NCBI RefSeq assembly: GCF_005116645.1
Contig: NZ_SWCM01000007.1
Location: 219,164-283,163, forward strand
Source of the DNA: Desulfopila sp. IMCC35006
GTDB taxonomy: Bacteria > Desulfobacterota > Desulfobulbia > Desulfobulbales > Desulfocapsaceae
Direction of reading: 5' to 3'
DNA: 64,000 bases
The notes below the pieces were generated by a model. It had not been told where the DNA came from. It saw nothing but the letters and a program-made list of their open reading frames with translations, and did not search any database. The position numbers and the translations under genes were made by a program. Of the stretch, positions 1 to 7,605 are shown piece after piece. The stretch's first letter is position 1. Each line of letters opens with the position of its first letter.

Positions 1-2
1 TC

Positions 3-68
3 ATGCAGCATTTTGGCAGCGCGGCTGACGGCAATACGGTGAAAAAAGTATTGCAGCAGTTTGCCTGA
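3..68 (+). CDS. 3' end of a CDS, possibly GatB/YqeY-type
   Basis: An open frame enters from the left edge and stops with TGA at 66-68. The visible tail contains ADGNTVKKVLQQFA. A short amphipathic tail after an ADG motif resembles the C-terminus of GatB/YqeY domain proteins, but 21 codons are too few to be sure. The true start lies outside the window. It runs in the same direction as htpX, about 145 bases upstream of it. Confidence 0.35.
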   Translation: MQHFGSAADGNTVKKVLQQFA

Positions 69-212
69 GCCGGCTTTTCCACCAAAAGAGTCTGGCATCT
101 TGTCAGAGGCAAACCGATGTTTATCTTTATCATCTGATAAAAACCGCAGGTTCCGTTTGCTTGGCGGATGCTGCTGCCTGCAGGAAAAAGATCCAAACAG
201 TGGAGGAATAAC

Positions 213-1076
213 GTGTTACGAATAGTTCTTTTTTTAGCAACCAATATGGCGATACTGCTTTTGCTGGGCATTGTCATGAGTCTTCTAGGCATCGATTCCA
301 GATCTACCTCCGGACTGCTGGTCATGGCGGCAATGTTCGGCATGGGTGGTTCGATGATCTCCCTGGCTATGTCCAAATGGATCGCTAAGAAATCAACCGG
401 GGCAAACGTTATTGAAAATCCGCGCAACCAGACAGAGCAGTGGCTCGTTGATACGGTTCGGCGCATGGCAGAAAAGGCGGAAATCGGCATGCCTGAGGTG
501 GCGGTTTACAATTCTCCGGACATGAATGCTTTTGCTACAGGGATGAATAAAAATTCAGCCCTGGTCGCTGTTTCCACCGGGCTCTTGCAGAATATGGCCA
601 AAGATGAGGTTGAGGCGGTGCTTGCCCATGAGATTACCCATGTGGCCTGTGGCGATATGGTGACGCTTTCCCTGATCCAGGGGGTGTTGAATACCTTCGT
701 CATCTTTTTCTCCCGCATCGCCGCCAATATTATCGATAACTTCCTGAGAAGCGATGAAGAAGGCGGGGGGCTTGGTTTTATGGGCTATATGGCGGTGACC
801 ATCGTTCTCGAGCTGGTTCTCGGGCTTTTTGCCTCGATGATAGTCATGTGGTTTTCGCGAAAAAGAGAGTTTACCGCCGACAAAGGTTCTGCCTATCTGA
901 CCAATAAGGCAAAGATGATCAGCGCCCTTCAGCGACTACAGGCAAGCCAGGAACCATCGCACCTGCCTGATCAGGTGGCAGCCTTTGGTATCCGGCCCAA
1001 GGTCGGCGGCATGGCAGCGTTGTTCAGAAGCCACCCTCCCATTGAGGATCGGATTGCCGCACTCCAGAAGCTGTGA
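213..1076 (+). CDS. htpX: HtpX-type membrane zinc metalloprotease (M48)
   Basis: This encodes an inner-membrane, zinc-dependent endopeptidase of family M48B, known to clear misfolded membrane proteins alongside FtsH. The zinc-binding HEITH motif is at residues 139-143, preceded by the conserved ENPRN and DMNAFATG segments. Two N-terminal membrane segments (about residues 3-25 and 32-52) and two hydrophobic segments after the active site match the family layout. I chose GTG at 213 because GGAGG lies at 202-206 with six bases of spacing and the protein then begins [11 protein letters not shown] like E. coli HtpX. An ATG 45 bases upstream would add a polar, unconserved tail. Length (287 residues) is normal. 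A strong terminator follows directly. Confidence 0.95.
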   Translation: MLRIVLFLATNMAILLLLGIVMSLLGIDSRSTSGLLVMAAMFGMGGSMISLAMSKWIAKKSTGANVIENPRNQTEQWLVDTVRRMAEKAEIGMPEVAVYNSPDMNAFATGMNKNSALVAVSTGLLQNMAKDEVEAVLAHEITHVACGDMVTLSLIQGVLNTFVIFFSRIAANIIDNFLRSDEEGGGLGFMGYMAVTIVLELVLGLFASMIVMWFSRKREFTADKGSAYLTNKAKMISALQRLQASQEPSHLPDQVAAFGIRPKVGGMAALFRSHPPIEDRIAALQKL

Positions 1077-1086
1077 TGCAATAGCA

Positions 1087-1122
1087 CAGACAGCTGAAAA
1101 CCTGATTTCAGCTGTCTGTTTT
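1087..1122 (+). terminator. Rho-independent terminator of htpX
   Basis: A perfect 13-bp stem (1087-1099 with 1106-1118) closes a 6-7 base loop and is followed by TTTT on the + strand. It begins 11 bases after the htpX stop and separates htpX from the convergent prmA gene. No T-run follows it on the minus strand, so it appears to serve htpX only. Confidence 0.85.
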
Positions 1123-1136
1123 GATATCTGGCGGGA

Positions 1137-1982
1137 TTACTTTGTTTCCGGCATGTTGGTTATGCCAAGCAGGGTGTGCCAGATATCGTCCTGGTTCCAG
1201 CGTTTTAAGATAAGCACCGGCTGGGTATGCAGGAATTCGGTAATTTTGTCCACCTCGCCACGCAGAAGGCCAGACAGGACAAACCATTTTTGTCTGAGAA
1301 ACCCTTCCGTTCGTACCAGGTCCTTCATCACATCGTAGTGGATATTGGCGACCAGCAGGTCGGTGGCGACGCTGGTATGTTCTTCCGCCCGACCATTGAC
1401 TACCAGGATCTGGTCTTCCAGATGATTCAGCCGCACGTTCATGCAGGCGGTCTGCGTGGCCAGGAAATTATAGTCAACGGCGATAATTTTCTCGCAGCCC
1501 AGTTTTGCCGCGGCAAGGGCCAGAATGCCGGTGCCTGATCCAAGATCGAGCATGGTTTTGGCCTTTTTACCGGAACAGGCTATGTCGATGGCTTCAAGGC
1601 AGGCCTGGGTGGTTGGATGCGTGCCGTTGCCGAATACTACGCCGGAATCAAGGGTTATCGCGATGTCATCTGCACCGGGAGATGCTTTGATCCAGGTGGG
1701 ATTCAAAAGAAAACGACCGATTCGTACAGGCTCAATACTGCCGCCCTGCCATTCGGCGTAGGTCATTTTATATTCGTCAAGCAGCTTGAGCCCCTTGAAT
1801 TCGGTTAATATTTCGACGACCTGGTCTTTTGCCGGTTGGGTAAAAAACAGGAAGCTGAAATCATCTTCAACCCAGTTGCCGATAAAGTTTGCCGCACTGA
1901 TTGTATGCAGCGCAGGGACGATGCCTTCGATATAATAGATAAACAGCAAGGTGTCCGGCCGAAGGAGGGGTACGGGATGCAT
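1137..1982 (-). CDS. prmA: PrmA-type ribosomal protein L11 methyltransferase
   Basis: This is a class I SAM-dependent methyltransferase that in this family trimethylates ribosomal protein L11. The family signature GNGTHPTT is at residues 118-125 and the SAM-binding DLGSGTG at 146-152, followed by AVDYNFLATQTA where the acidic ribose-binding residue lies. The substrate-loop motif, usually NIL, reads NIHYDVM here (about residues 213-219), so target specificity could differ. Length (281 residues) is near the usual 290. The N-terminal 80 residues are the less conserved recognition domain. A weakly supported start at 1982 was kept because no better Shine-Dalgarno is visible. It lies 20 bases downstream of an uncharacterised gene on the same strand, probably in one transcript. 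Confidence 0.85.
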   Translation of the reverse strand: MHPVPLLRPDTLLFIYYIEGIVPALHTISAANFIGNWVEDDFSFLFFTQPAKDQVVEILTEFKGLKLLDEYKMTYAEWQGGSIEPVRIGRFLLNPTWIKASPGADDIAITLDSGVVFGNGTHPTTQACLEAIDIACSGKKAKTMLDLGSGTGILALAAAKLGCEKIIAVDYNFLATQTACMNVRLNHLEDQILVVNGRAEEHTSVATDLLVANIHYDVMKDLVRTEGFLRQKWFVLSGLLRGEVDKITEFLHTQPVLILKRWNQDDIWHTLLGITNMPETK

Positions 1983-2002
1983 AATATTTTTCTAGGACAC
2001 CA

Positions 2003-2674
2003 TCAATATTTTATCTTTGTCAGGAAGGCCTGCATTTGATTGAGCATGCTCTTAACCTGATCTCCGGCAATTGAGTCGCCTGCTCCTTTGACTGCAGCAT
2101 CGTAGAGCTCGAGCCAGGCGATGACCGCTTTGTTGTCCTGCCTGTCGTAGAGCTTCTTCTTGTAAGCCTCTCCCGTCAGTTGCAGCCCTTTTTTGGGCAC
2201 GGCTTTGCCCTGGATCTCATTGTTCAGCGGTATGCCTCTGGCGAGGCAGAGACTGCGGAGTTCCGTTTCGAGGATGGCGCCGGCGATGACTGCGGCTGCC
2301 CAGGGGTTGTCCTGTTCATAGTGCATGCGGGCGAGGCGGAGCATCTCCAGTAAGATATCCCGGGAAATAGCGCCGCCGGTGGTCGCGAGCCATTCGCCCT
2401 GTAACTCCCTTATGGCTGCAGCAAGCATGCCGATGCCTCGTCTGGTGCGGCTCGCCGTGTGGTGGATGACCTCGGTTCGAAAGCTTTCATAATAGATGCT
2501 TCCCTCGCCGAAAACTCGACCGAGAAACGAGAGCGCGGAGATCCTGAAATCGTGGAATTTTTCTTCGTTGACAAGGGATTTTGACTGGGTGTCACTGGTT
2601 TCCGTGGCGAGGACCTTTTCTCCCATGGTTAGTATTGCATTGGCCTGGGCAATAAGCTCGTCTTGGTTTTTCAT
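2003..2674 (-). CDS. Uncharacterised protein with HEPN/Abi-C-like helical core
   Basis: The 223-residue soluble protein is predicted almost entirely helical, with no signal peptide or membrane segment. The segment AAAVIAGAILETELRSLC (about residues 125-142) resembles the core helix of abortive-infection C-terminal/HEPN-like domains, where a hydrophobic GALLE motif is common. The usual HEPN RNase motif (R-x4-6-H) is not evident at the expected place, so no nuclease activity is claimed. It precedes prmA by 20 bases on the same strand. No defence gene is nearby, so a housekeeping or translation-linked role is as likely as a defence role. Confidence 0.7.
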   Translation of the reverse strand: MKNQDELIAQANAILTMGEKVLATETSDTQSKSLVNEEKFHDFRISALSFLGRVFGEGSIYYESFRTEVIHHTASRTRRGIGMLAAAIRELQGEWLATTGGAISRDILLEMLRLARMHYEQDNPWAAAVIAGAILETELRSLCLARGIPLNNEIQGKAVPKKGLQLTGEAYKKKLYDRQDNKAVIAWLELYDAAVKGAGDSIAGDQVKSMLNQMQAFLTKIKY

Positions 2675-2846
2675 CTTTTCTGGTCTCTGGTCAAATTAGC
2701 GGGGATCGATTTTTTGTAACTGTGCACCGGGTACGCAAAAGTGCCTGCATAACCTCAGGCGTATAAGCGTTTACCAGTTTTTTAGTTTCCCCCATATACC
2801 CTGTTATGTAAATTTTATCACATAAAATACGAGATAAGGCTCGCGG

Positions 2847-3311
2847 TCAATCAGCGGCAAGCTTCAGGGCGGTACAGTTTTTCAAGGTTTCCAGGATAAA
2901 GGAGGTCTTTACGTTTTGGATGCCGGGAATCCCGGAAAGCTTGTTGTTGACGAAATCGGTATAGCTGTTCATGTCTTTGACCGCTACTTTCAGCAGAAAG
3001 TCGACTTCCCCGGTCAGTTGATGGCACTCAAGTACCTCATCCATCCGGGTCAGCCTTTCCTTGACCTTCTGCAGAGAGGAGATCTGGTGATGGCTCAGGC
3101 AGACCATAACGATGGTCTGGATACCAAATCCGGCCTGTTTCCGGTCAAGGATAGCCACATATTTTTCGATGATCCCAGTCGATTCCAGCCGTCGGACCCG
3201 TTCCAGCACGGCGGGCGGGGATAAGCCAACCTCCTGGGCCAGCCTGGCATTGGTGATACGGCCGTTATTCTGCAGGATGTTCAGGATTTTTTTATCTGTT
3301 GAATCAAGCAT
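2847..3311 (-). CDS. Lrp/AsnC family transcriptional regulator
   Basis: A 154-residue Lrp/AsnC protein. The N-terminal winged helix-turn-helix spans about residues 4-60 (DKKILNILQNNGRITNARLA, then GLSPPAVLERVRRLE), and the C-terminal RAM/AsnC ligand-binding domain follows, with GEVDFLLKVAVKD near residues 100-112. Members bind amino acids and form octamers that wrap DNA. It stands alone on its strand and is transcribed away from a region with a 15-bp palindrome at 3371-3385, which may be its own operator. The regulated genes are not identifiable. The livKHMGF operon 4.7 kb away is one candidate, by biological analogy only. Confidence 0.9.
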   Translation of the reverse strand: MLDSTDKKILNILQNNGRITNARLAQEVGLSPPAVLERVRRLESTGIIEKYVAILDRKQAGFGIQTIVMVCLSHHQISSLQKVKERLTRMDEVLECHQLTGEVDFLLKVAVKDMNSYTDFVNNKLSGIPGIQNVKTSFILETLKNCTALKLAAD

Positions 3312-3370
3312 ATGTCAATTGGTTACCGGTTAAGAAAAGACTATTACTCCGAAAAAACAGAATATAGCGA

Positions 3371-3385
3371 ATTTTCTTCGAAAAT
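3371..3385. promoter_or_regulatory. Candidate Lrp-type operator
   Basis: ATTTTC-TTC-GAAAAT is a perfect 6-3-6 inverted repeat about 60 bases upstream of the Lrp/AsnC start. Its 15-bp A/T-rich form fits the general shape of Lrp-family boxes. Lrp/AsnC regulators are commonly autoregulated, so it is a reasonable operator candidate but has no experimental or comparative support here. Confidence 0.35.
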
Positions 3386-3524
3386 AAAAGAACAAGCTTA
3401 ATTATATTCAGCTGGCTGTGGCGAATGTTCTTCAGGGACATTGAGAAAAATCCGTTTGCTTTTGCCGTTGCACGGTGGATTTGTGCAGGTGGAGAAAGGA
3501 AAGATCTGGTCGGAGAATGATCCT

Positions 3525-4208
3525 TTACCAGAGCATCCAGTTGTTTGTTATCAAGATATAGACTCCAAGCCCAAAATTGGTGGTGGCATGGGCAATAATA
3601 ACACTTTTCAGGTTTTTCTGGTAAACCAGCAAAAGCCCATAGAGCAGTCCGGCAATAATTCCCACGCCCACCCGGTGGTGTTCGAGGCCGAATAAAACTG
3701 CCACGCCGACAAATGATAACCAGGTAAAAGCCCCCATCGGCACGGAACGAAATGCCGGATCAACCAGATAACGCATTAAAAAAGAACGCCAGAACAATTC
3801 TTCCATAACCGGCACAACCAGTGTCGAGCCAAGCAGCCGTACGGCAATAAGTCCTGTCGCACCCAGCTGTGAACCGCCGAGAGCATGGGGGTCGAACCCT
3901 GAACTCTGGCCGAGCTGAAACTGGTATTTCTCCGGAGCAATCCAGATAACGAGCACCAGAAGTCCACAGCAAACCGCCGTCACTATATTACTGGAGGAGA
4001 GGTTGGAAGAAAAGTCCACAGCATACTTTTCCCGCCAGAACCAGAGCAGGGTTCCGACCAGGATGGTCTTGGTTATATAGAGATAAGGAGTGAGTTCAGG
4101 AAAAAAACGGGCGGGCTCTGTCAGGAGCATAAAGAGAGCAAAAGGCATCACATAAGGAATCCAGAGTCTTGACCAAAGCTGCTGCATACTGTTGTGCATT
4201 GTTTTCAT
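3525..4208 (-). CDS. CPBP/CAAX-type intramembrane protease (exosortase-associated-like)
   Basis: A 227-residue polytopic membrane protein of the CPBP (CAAX prenyl protease 2/Abi) family. The catalytic EE pair is at residues 136-137 within PVMEELFWRSFL, the first conserved histidine is at 177-178 (FGLEHHRVG), and the second motif is HATTNFGLG at 207-215. The opening PYVMPFALFMLLTEPARFFP and the overall length resemble the CAAX-related proteases often found with PEP-CTERM/exosortase systems. No exosortase or PEP-CTERM protein occurs in this window. The gene is followed on the minus strand only by the Lrp region and is preceded by two small coupled genes. Confidence 0.85.
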   Translation of the reverse strand: MKTMHNSMQQLWSRLWIPYVMPFALFMLLTEPARFFPELTPYLYITKTILVGTLLWFWREKYAVDFSSNLSSSNIVTAVCCGLLVLVIWIAPEKYQFQLGQSSGFDPHALGGSQLGATGLIAVRLLGSTLVVPVMEELFWRSFLMRYLVDPAFRSVPMGAFTWLSFVGVAVLFGLEHHRVGVGIIAGLLYGLLLVYQKNLKSVIIAHATTNFGLGVYILITNNWMLW

Positions 4209-4242
4209 GGAAGATGCCTAAAGCATATATGAGATGAACAGA

Positions 4243-4539
4243 CTATTTTTCCTCTGGAGTATTCGCATCCTTGTCCTTCTCCTGCCCGGATTCTTCCTCC
4301 CCACGATCGGTATCATAGAGCCTCTTGGCAGCAAGCAGTAAAAAAAGAATGCTTGCCGGCGGGGCAAAGGTCGGTGCTGCCTTGGTTAATTTCTGGAGGG
4401 CAGGGTTGCTCAGGTGAAGGTCCGGAACTACATATCTCAACAGGCAGTAGCTGCCTATTGCCAGCATGACATATACCCACCAGGGTATACCATGCGGGGT
4501 TCGGGGAGATGCCGGGTCCATGGTGTTGTTCACTTTCAT
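4243..4539 (-). CDS. Small two-segment membrane protein
   Basis: A 98-residue protein with two probable membrane spans (about residues 19-38 and 58-73) and a highly charged C-terminal tail (DRGEEESGQEKDKDANTPEEK without internal repeats). I do not recognise the family. Its ATG overlaps the TGA of the upstream HEAT-like gene (ATGA at 4536-4539), so the two are probably translationally coupled and act together. The CAAX-type protease lies 34 bases downstream on the same strand. Confidence 0.75.
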   Translation of the reverse strand: MKVNNTMDPASPRTPHGIPWWVYVMLAIGSYCLLRYVVPDLHLSNPALQKLTKAAPTFAPPASILFLLLAAKRLYDTDRGEEESGQEKDKDANTPEEK

Positions 4540-4940
4540 GCTGTGCCTGCCAGTACAAGCTGAACCATCTCCCGAACCTGCGGATTCGGATCGCTTGCTA
4601 GACGGCGAATCTCTGCCATGGCCTGGTCTGTGCCGATTATTCCCAGCAGGGATATTGCTTCTCCCCTGAGCAGCGGCTGTTCTGAATCAAGCAGCTTGAC
4701 AAGCGATGGAATAGCCAGTGGCAGTCGGTTGGGCTGCAATATCTGCAGCTCTTCAAAAAGAACCGACACCCCAAGGCGTACAGCGAACCGTTCGTCGCTT
4801 AAGATTTCTCCGGTCCAGGCGTAATATTCCGGTTCACGGCGGAACATTGCCACAATATTTTCCACGTGACCCTGGTCGAGAAAGTCGGCAATGACCCGTT
4901 TTAATTCCTGGTCGCTGACTTCGTTAGGCGGCTGGCTCAT
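4536..4940 (-). CDS. HEAT-repeat-like protein
   Basis: Using the ATG at 4938-4940 the product is 134 residues and starts MSQPPNEVSDQELK. The C-terminal half shows two HEAT-like helical repeats (LAIPSLVKLLDSEQPLLRGE and then MAEIRRLASDPNPQVREMVQ), a fold used for protein-protein contacts. An upstream ATG at 5060 would add 40 mostly basic residues with no apparent conservation, so the shorter form is preferred, although its Shine-Dalgarno is weak. The stop overlaps the start of the following small membrane protein by four bases. Confidence 0.75.
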   Translation of the reverse strand: MSQPPNEVSDQELKRVIADFLDQGHVENIVAMFRREPEYYAWTGEILSDERFAVRLGVSVLFEELQILQPNRLPLAIPSLVKLLDSEQPLLRGEAISLLGIIGTDQAMAEIRRLASDPNPQVREMVQLVLAGTA

Positions 4941-5168
4941 GTTGGGGGTGAAAAAATGATTTATATGTGAAAAATCCCTAAAATACGATAGATAATTTCC
5001 CGTAGCTTGCTTTTTTTTACGCGGAAAGGCAAGGGAAATATTCTGTTTTGTAATAACCACCCAACCTCAGCCCATATCCCTCCGGACTTTCTGTGCTGAG
5101 CATGGGGCAATCAGATATTCTTTGACGATATGGGCAAGAAACAGCATAACGGCAAGCAGGGGGCAATT

Positions 5169-6176
5169 ATGATAAAAGAATGGAATGTGCCTGTGTTACT
5201 CGGGGTATCTAGTGGATACTGGCGGGGATGTGCCCTCCAGGCAGGGGTGCGGCTGCAGCTATTTACAGTGCTGGGCGATGCCGGCGGCGATGTGGTTCAG
5301 GTGGCAGGCAGTATCGGTGCGGAGCTTCGGGCAACCGGCCTGTTGCTTGATGCCCTCTCGGCGATGGGATTATTGCGTAAAACCGATTCAGGGTATGCCA
5401 ACACCGATTTCTCCAGAAAATACCTGGTCGCCGGCCGCCCCGAGTATCAGGGGCATATTATCCTGCATCACCATCATATTCTCGATGGCTGGGCGCAGCT
5501 CGATGAGGCCGTGAAGTCGGGGCGGCGTGTGAACCGTCGCTCCTATGGTGCGGAAGTCGAAAGGGAAAGTTTCTTGATGGGGATGTTCAATCTGGCGATG
5601 ATGATTGCCCCACAGATGGCCGAAAAATTTCAGCTCGTCGGTCGCAAGCGGCTGCTTGATCTGGGCGGTGGGCCCGGTACCTACAGTATTCATTTCTGCC
5701 TTGCGAATCCTGAGTTAACGGCAGTCATCCTCGATCGCCCAACCACAGAACCTTTTGCCAGGCAGACCGCAGCAAAGTTTCAGCTGGCTGAACGAATCGA
5801 TTTTATTGGCGGCGATTTCAATACCGATCCGATTGCTGGCGGGCCTTATGATGTTGCCTGGCTCTCCCATATTCTTCATAGCAACTCCCTGGAAGAATGT
5901 CAGGAGTGTCTGACTAAAACCGTGGCGGCAATGGAGCCGGGCGGTTTACTCCTGATCCATGATTTTATCCTCAATGACACCAAAGACGGGCCAGAGTTTC
6001 CAGCGCTCTTTGCTCTCAATATGCTGGTTGGAACGGATCATGGACGGGCGTATTCCTGCAGCGAAATTATTACCATGCTGGAGAGAGCCGGAGTTGTTGA
6101 TATTGCCCATCATGTATTGGCTCTGCCAAACGACTCTTCGGTTATCTCAGGCGTAAAGAAAAGGATTGAGTCATGA
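5169..6176 (+). CDS. O-methyltransferase-like SAM-dependent methyltransferase
   Basis: A 335-residue class I methyltransferase of the type with an N-terminal winged-helix dimerisation domain (about residues 15-90, including LRATGLLLDALSAMGLLRK) and a C-terminal SAM domain. The SAM-binding motif LLDLGGGPGTYSI lies near residue 165, and a later motif, AWLSHILHSN, stands where O-methyltransferases carry the catalytic histidine region. Related proteins include hydroxyneurosporene and small-molecule O-methyltransferases. ATG at 5169 was chosen for the G-rich Shine-Dalgarno at 5158-5163. The stop overlaps the following HAD gene by four bases. The substrate cannot be told from sequence. Confidence 0.85.
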   Translation: MIKEWNVPVLLGVSSGYWRGCALQAGVRLQLFTVLGDAGGDVVQVAGSIGAELRATGLLLDALSAMGLLRKTDSGYANTDFSRKYLVAGRPEYQGHIILHHHHILDGWAQLDEAVKSGRRVNRRSYGAEVERESFLMGMFNLAMMIAPQMAEKFQLVGRKRLLDLGGGPGTYSIHFCLANPELTAVILDRPTTEPFARQTAAKFQLAERIDFIGGDFNTDPIAGGPYDVAWLSHILHSNSLEECQECLTKTVAAMEPGGLLLIHDFILNDTKDGPEFPALFALNMLVGTDHGRAYSCSEIITMLERAGVVDIAHHVLALPNDSSVISGVKKRIES

Positions 6177-6643
6177 TTACAGTGCAAATTCCCGGTGGTG
6201 AAAACCTGCAGCTGTCGCATCTTGTCCTGGATTATAACGGTACCCTGGCCCTGGACGGTGATTTGATCGCCGGGGTGGCAGAAAAAATCCGCGAACTGGC
6301 GATTCATTTACAGCTGCATGTTATTACCGCCGATACCCATGGCACGGTTGCTGAGAAACTGAAGGGGCTGCCATGTACCTTGCATATCATCGGGCCAGAC
6401 ACTCAAGACAGGCAAAAGCAGGCCTATGTCCAGTCGCTGGGTGCGGAAAAGGTGGCGGCCATCGGCAACGGCAGAAACGATGGTCTCATGCTGCAGACTG
6501 CAGCATTGGGAATTGTCCTGGTCCAGAGAGAAGGCGCCGGTATGGCGGCGATCCTCCATGCAGACCTTATGTGTACCGATATTGTTGCTGCCTTCGCCTT
6601 GTTGCTGAAGCCGGACAGGTTGAAGGCTACCTTGCGGAATTGA
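6173..6643 (+). CDS. HAD-family protein, soluble P-type-ATPase-like
   Basis: A 156-residue HAD-superfamily protein of the small soluble P-type-ATPase-like group. The first motif reads DYNGTLA (residues 20-26), so the second Asp of a phosphatase DxD is Asn, as is usual in this group. The fourth motif is GNGRNDGLML. P-type ATPase phosphorylation domains share this fold, but there are no membrane segments. Its role is unknown. The ATGA overlap with the upstream methyltransferase implies coupled translation of the two. Confidence 0.8.
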   Translation: MITVQIPGGENLQLSHLVLDYNGTLALDGDLIAGVAEKIRELAIHLQLHVITADTHGTVAEKLKGLPCTLHIIGPDTQDRQKQAYVQSLGAEKVAAIGNGRNDGLMLQTAALGIVLVQREGAGMAAILHADLMCTDIVAAFALLLKPDRLKATLRN

Positions 6644-6662
6644 ATGGGTAAAAATTGTCATG

Positions 6663-6680
6663 GCAAAGTGCACTCTTTGC
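6663..6680 (+). terminator. Weak hairpin after the methyltransferase/HAD pair
   Basis: GCAAAG and CTTTGC form a 6-bp stem with a six-base loop about 20 bases after the HAD stop, followed by GCATTTTC. The short stem and interrupted T-run make this only a possible terminator. Confidence 0.35.
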
Positions 6681-6766
6681 GCATTTTCTGGGTGAAATGC
6701 AGGTCGCTGATTTATAAAACCCACTCTATCTATTGAAAATCAAATAGTTAACTGTTTGATTCGTTC

Positions 6767-6782
6767 TGGCACGTCGTCTGCA
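6767..6782 (+). promoter_or_regulatory. Sigma-54 (-24/-12) promoter
   Basis: TGGCAC-GTCGT-CTGCA matches the sigma-54 consensus TGGCAC-N5-TTGCA at all key positions: GG at 6768-6769 and GC at 6780-6781 with exactly ten bases between them. Transcription should start near 6793, about 70 bases before the small secreted protein at 6864. Such promoters require an enhancer-binding activator; one is encoded at 48.3-50.0 kb, but no link is shown. Confidence 0.7.
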
Positions 6783-6863
6783 ATAATCGTTATCAATATT
6801 AAGCAGAGAATTTTTCCCGGTCACCGGGGAAAATCAGCGACAGGATAAGAGCGGGGGATGCTA

Positions 6864-7160
6864 ATGACAATAAGAGTGCGCCGTGTAACGGCAATTGCAG
6901 TGGCCAGTATATTAACTGTTATCTGTTCAACGCCCGGTTTTGCCTGGTATTATTATTCGAGCGCCGATGACCGTGTCTGGGAGGAGGTCTCAACGGAGCT
7001 GGAAACGCTTCCCGTCGGAACTGTCGTTTCCACCCTGCCGAATGGCGCACGGTCGATTGTCATTGAGCGCATGCAATATTTCGTTTCAGGAGAAAACTGG
7101 TTTCTGCCGATCATCAGTGATGAGGGGATCCAGTATCAAGTTGTTTTTGCTCCCGTGTGA
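6864..7160 (+). CDS. Small secreted protein, DUF6515-like
   Basis: The product has about 98 residues, with a signal peptide ending near SILTVICSTPGFA. The mature part contains LPVGTVVSTLPNGARSIVIE and MQYFVSGENWFLP, the pattern of DUF6515-type periplasmic proteins (Pro-rich VGxVVxxLPxG followed by a Y/F-containing strand). Function is unknown. ATG at 6864 is preferred to ATG at 6858 because the GGGGG at 6853-6857 is then correctly spaced. It has its own sigma-54 promoter upstream and a hairpin terminator downstream, so it is a single-gene unit. A G/C hairpin with A/T flanks (about 6808-6833) lies in the leader. Confidence 0.75.
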   Translation: MTIRVRRVTAIAVASILTVICSTPGFAWYYYSSADDRVWEEVSTELETLPVGTVVSTLPNGARSIVIERMQYFVSGENWFLPIISDEGIQYQVVFAPV

Positions 7161-7167
7161 TTTTCCC

Positions 7168-7189
7168 GCAACCAGGTTCCGCTGGTTGC
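7168..7189 (+). terminator. Hairpin terminator of the DUF6515-like gene
   Basis: GCAACCAG and CTGGTTGC form a perfect 8-bp stem with a six-base loop, seven bases after the stop codon at 7158-7160. The following TTCTCTG is only a weak T-tract. Confidence 0.6.
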
Positions 7190-7419
7190 TTCTCTGACCC
7201 CTGCCTGGCCCTGTTTTCCTCCGAGTGCAGCTCCCGCCCTGATCTTTTCCCCTTGTATTTCTTCCCCTGGCGATTTTTTTTCTTCAACTTTACATAATTG
7301 GTATTTTTTTGCAAGCGGACTACTCTTTTGTGGGATATGGTAAAAAACCGATATTCGTTACATAAAAAGCGCAAATTTTGTTGCGTGGGCGAAGGTAATC
7401 AGCTAGCATATTGCCGTCA

Positions 7420-7560
7420 CAGGGTGTCCCTAAAGGGCTAAGCATAAAGAGGCCTGCAACGTAAAGAGGCCGTGCCTTTCCCTTTTGCAGGATCGTGAAT
7501 CGCTCAATGATGATGTCATGATTCTTAATGAGAATGTCAGGTTTTTTTGTCCAAGATCAA
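7420..7560 (+). other. Structured leader region before the hairpin array
   Basis: This gene-free stretch is rich in complementary segments. CCCT-AA-AGGG lies near 7427-7438. CCTGCAA (7453-7459) pairs with TTGCAGG (7495-7501), enclosing a second small stem GGC-CGT-GCC. GAATC and GATTC flank a TGA/TCA stem near 7496-7532. TAAAGAGGCC occurs twice (about 7444 and 7462). It does not match a riboswitch class I can name. It lies on the presumed 5' side of the livK transcript, but whether it is transcribed with it is unknown. Confidence 0.35.
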
Positions 7561-7605
7561 CGGCATGACTGCCTGACACGGGTAAGATTGAAAAAGGTCG
7601 GGATA

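Noticed and set aside
3880..3920. tRNA-like TCGAACCC motif
   Set aside because: It falls inside the CAAX-type protease coding sequence and no acceptor or anticodon stem can be formed around it.
7420..7480. Cyclic-di-GMP (GEMM-I) riboswitch
   Set aside because: CACAGGG and CATAAAGAGGCC superficially recall the conserved GEMM segments, but the GAAA tetraloop stem and ACGCAAAGCC do not match.
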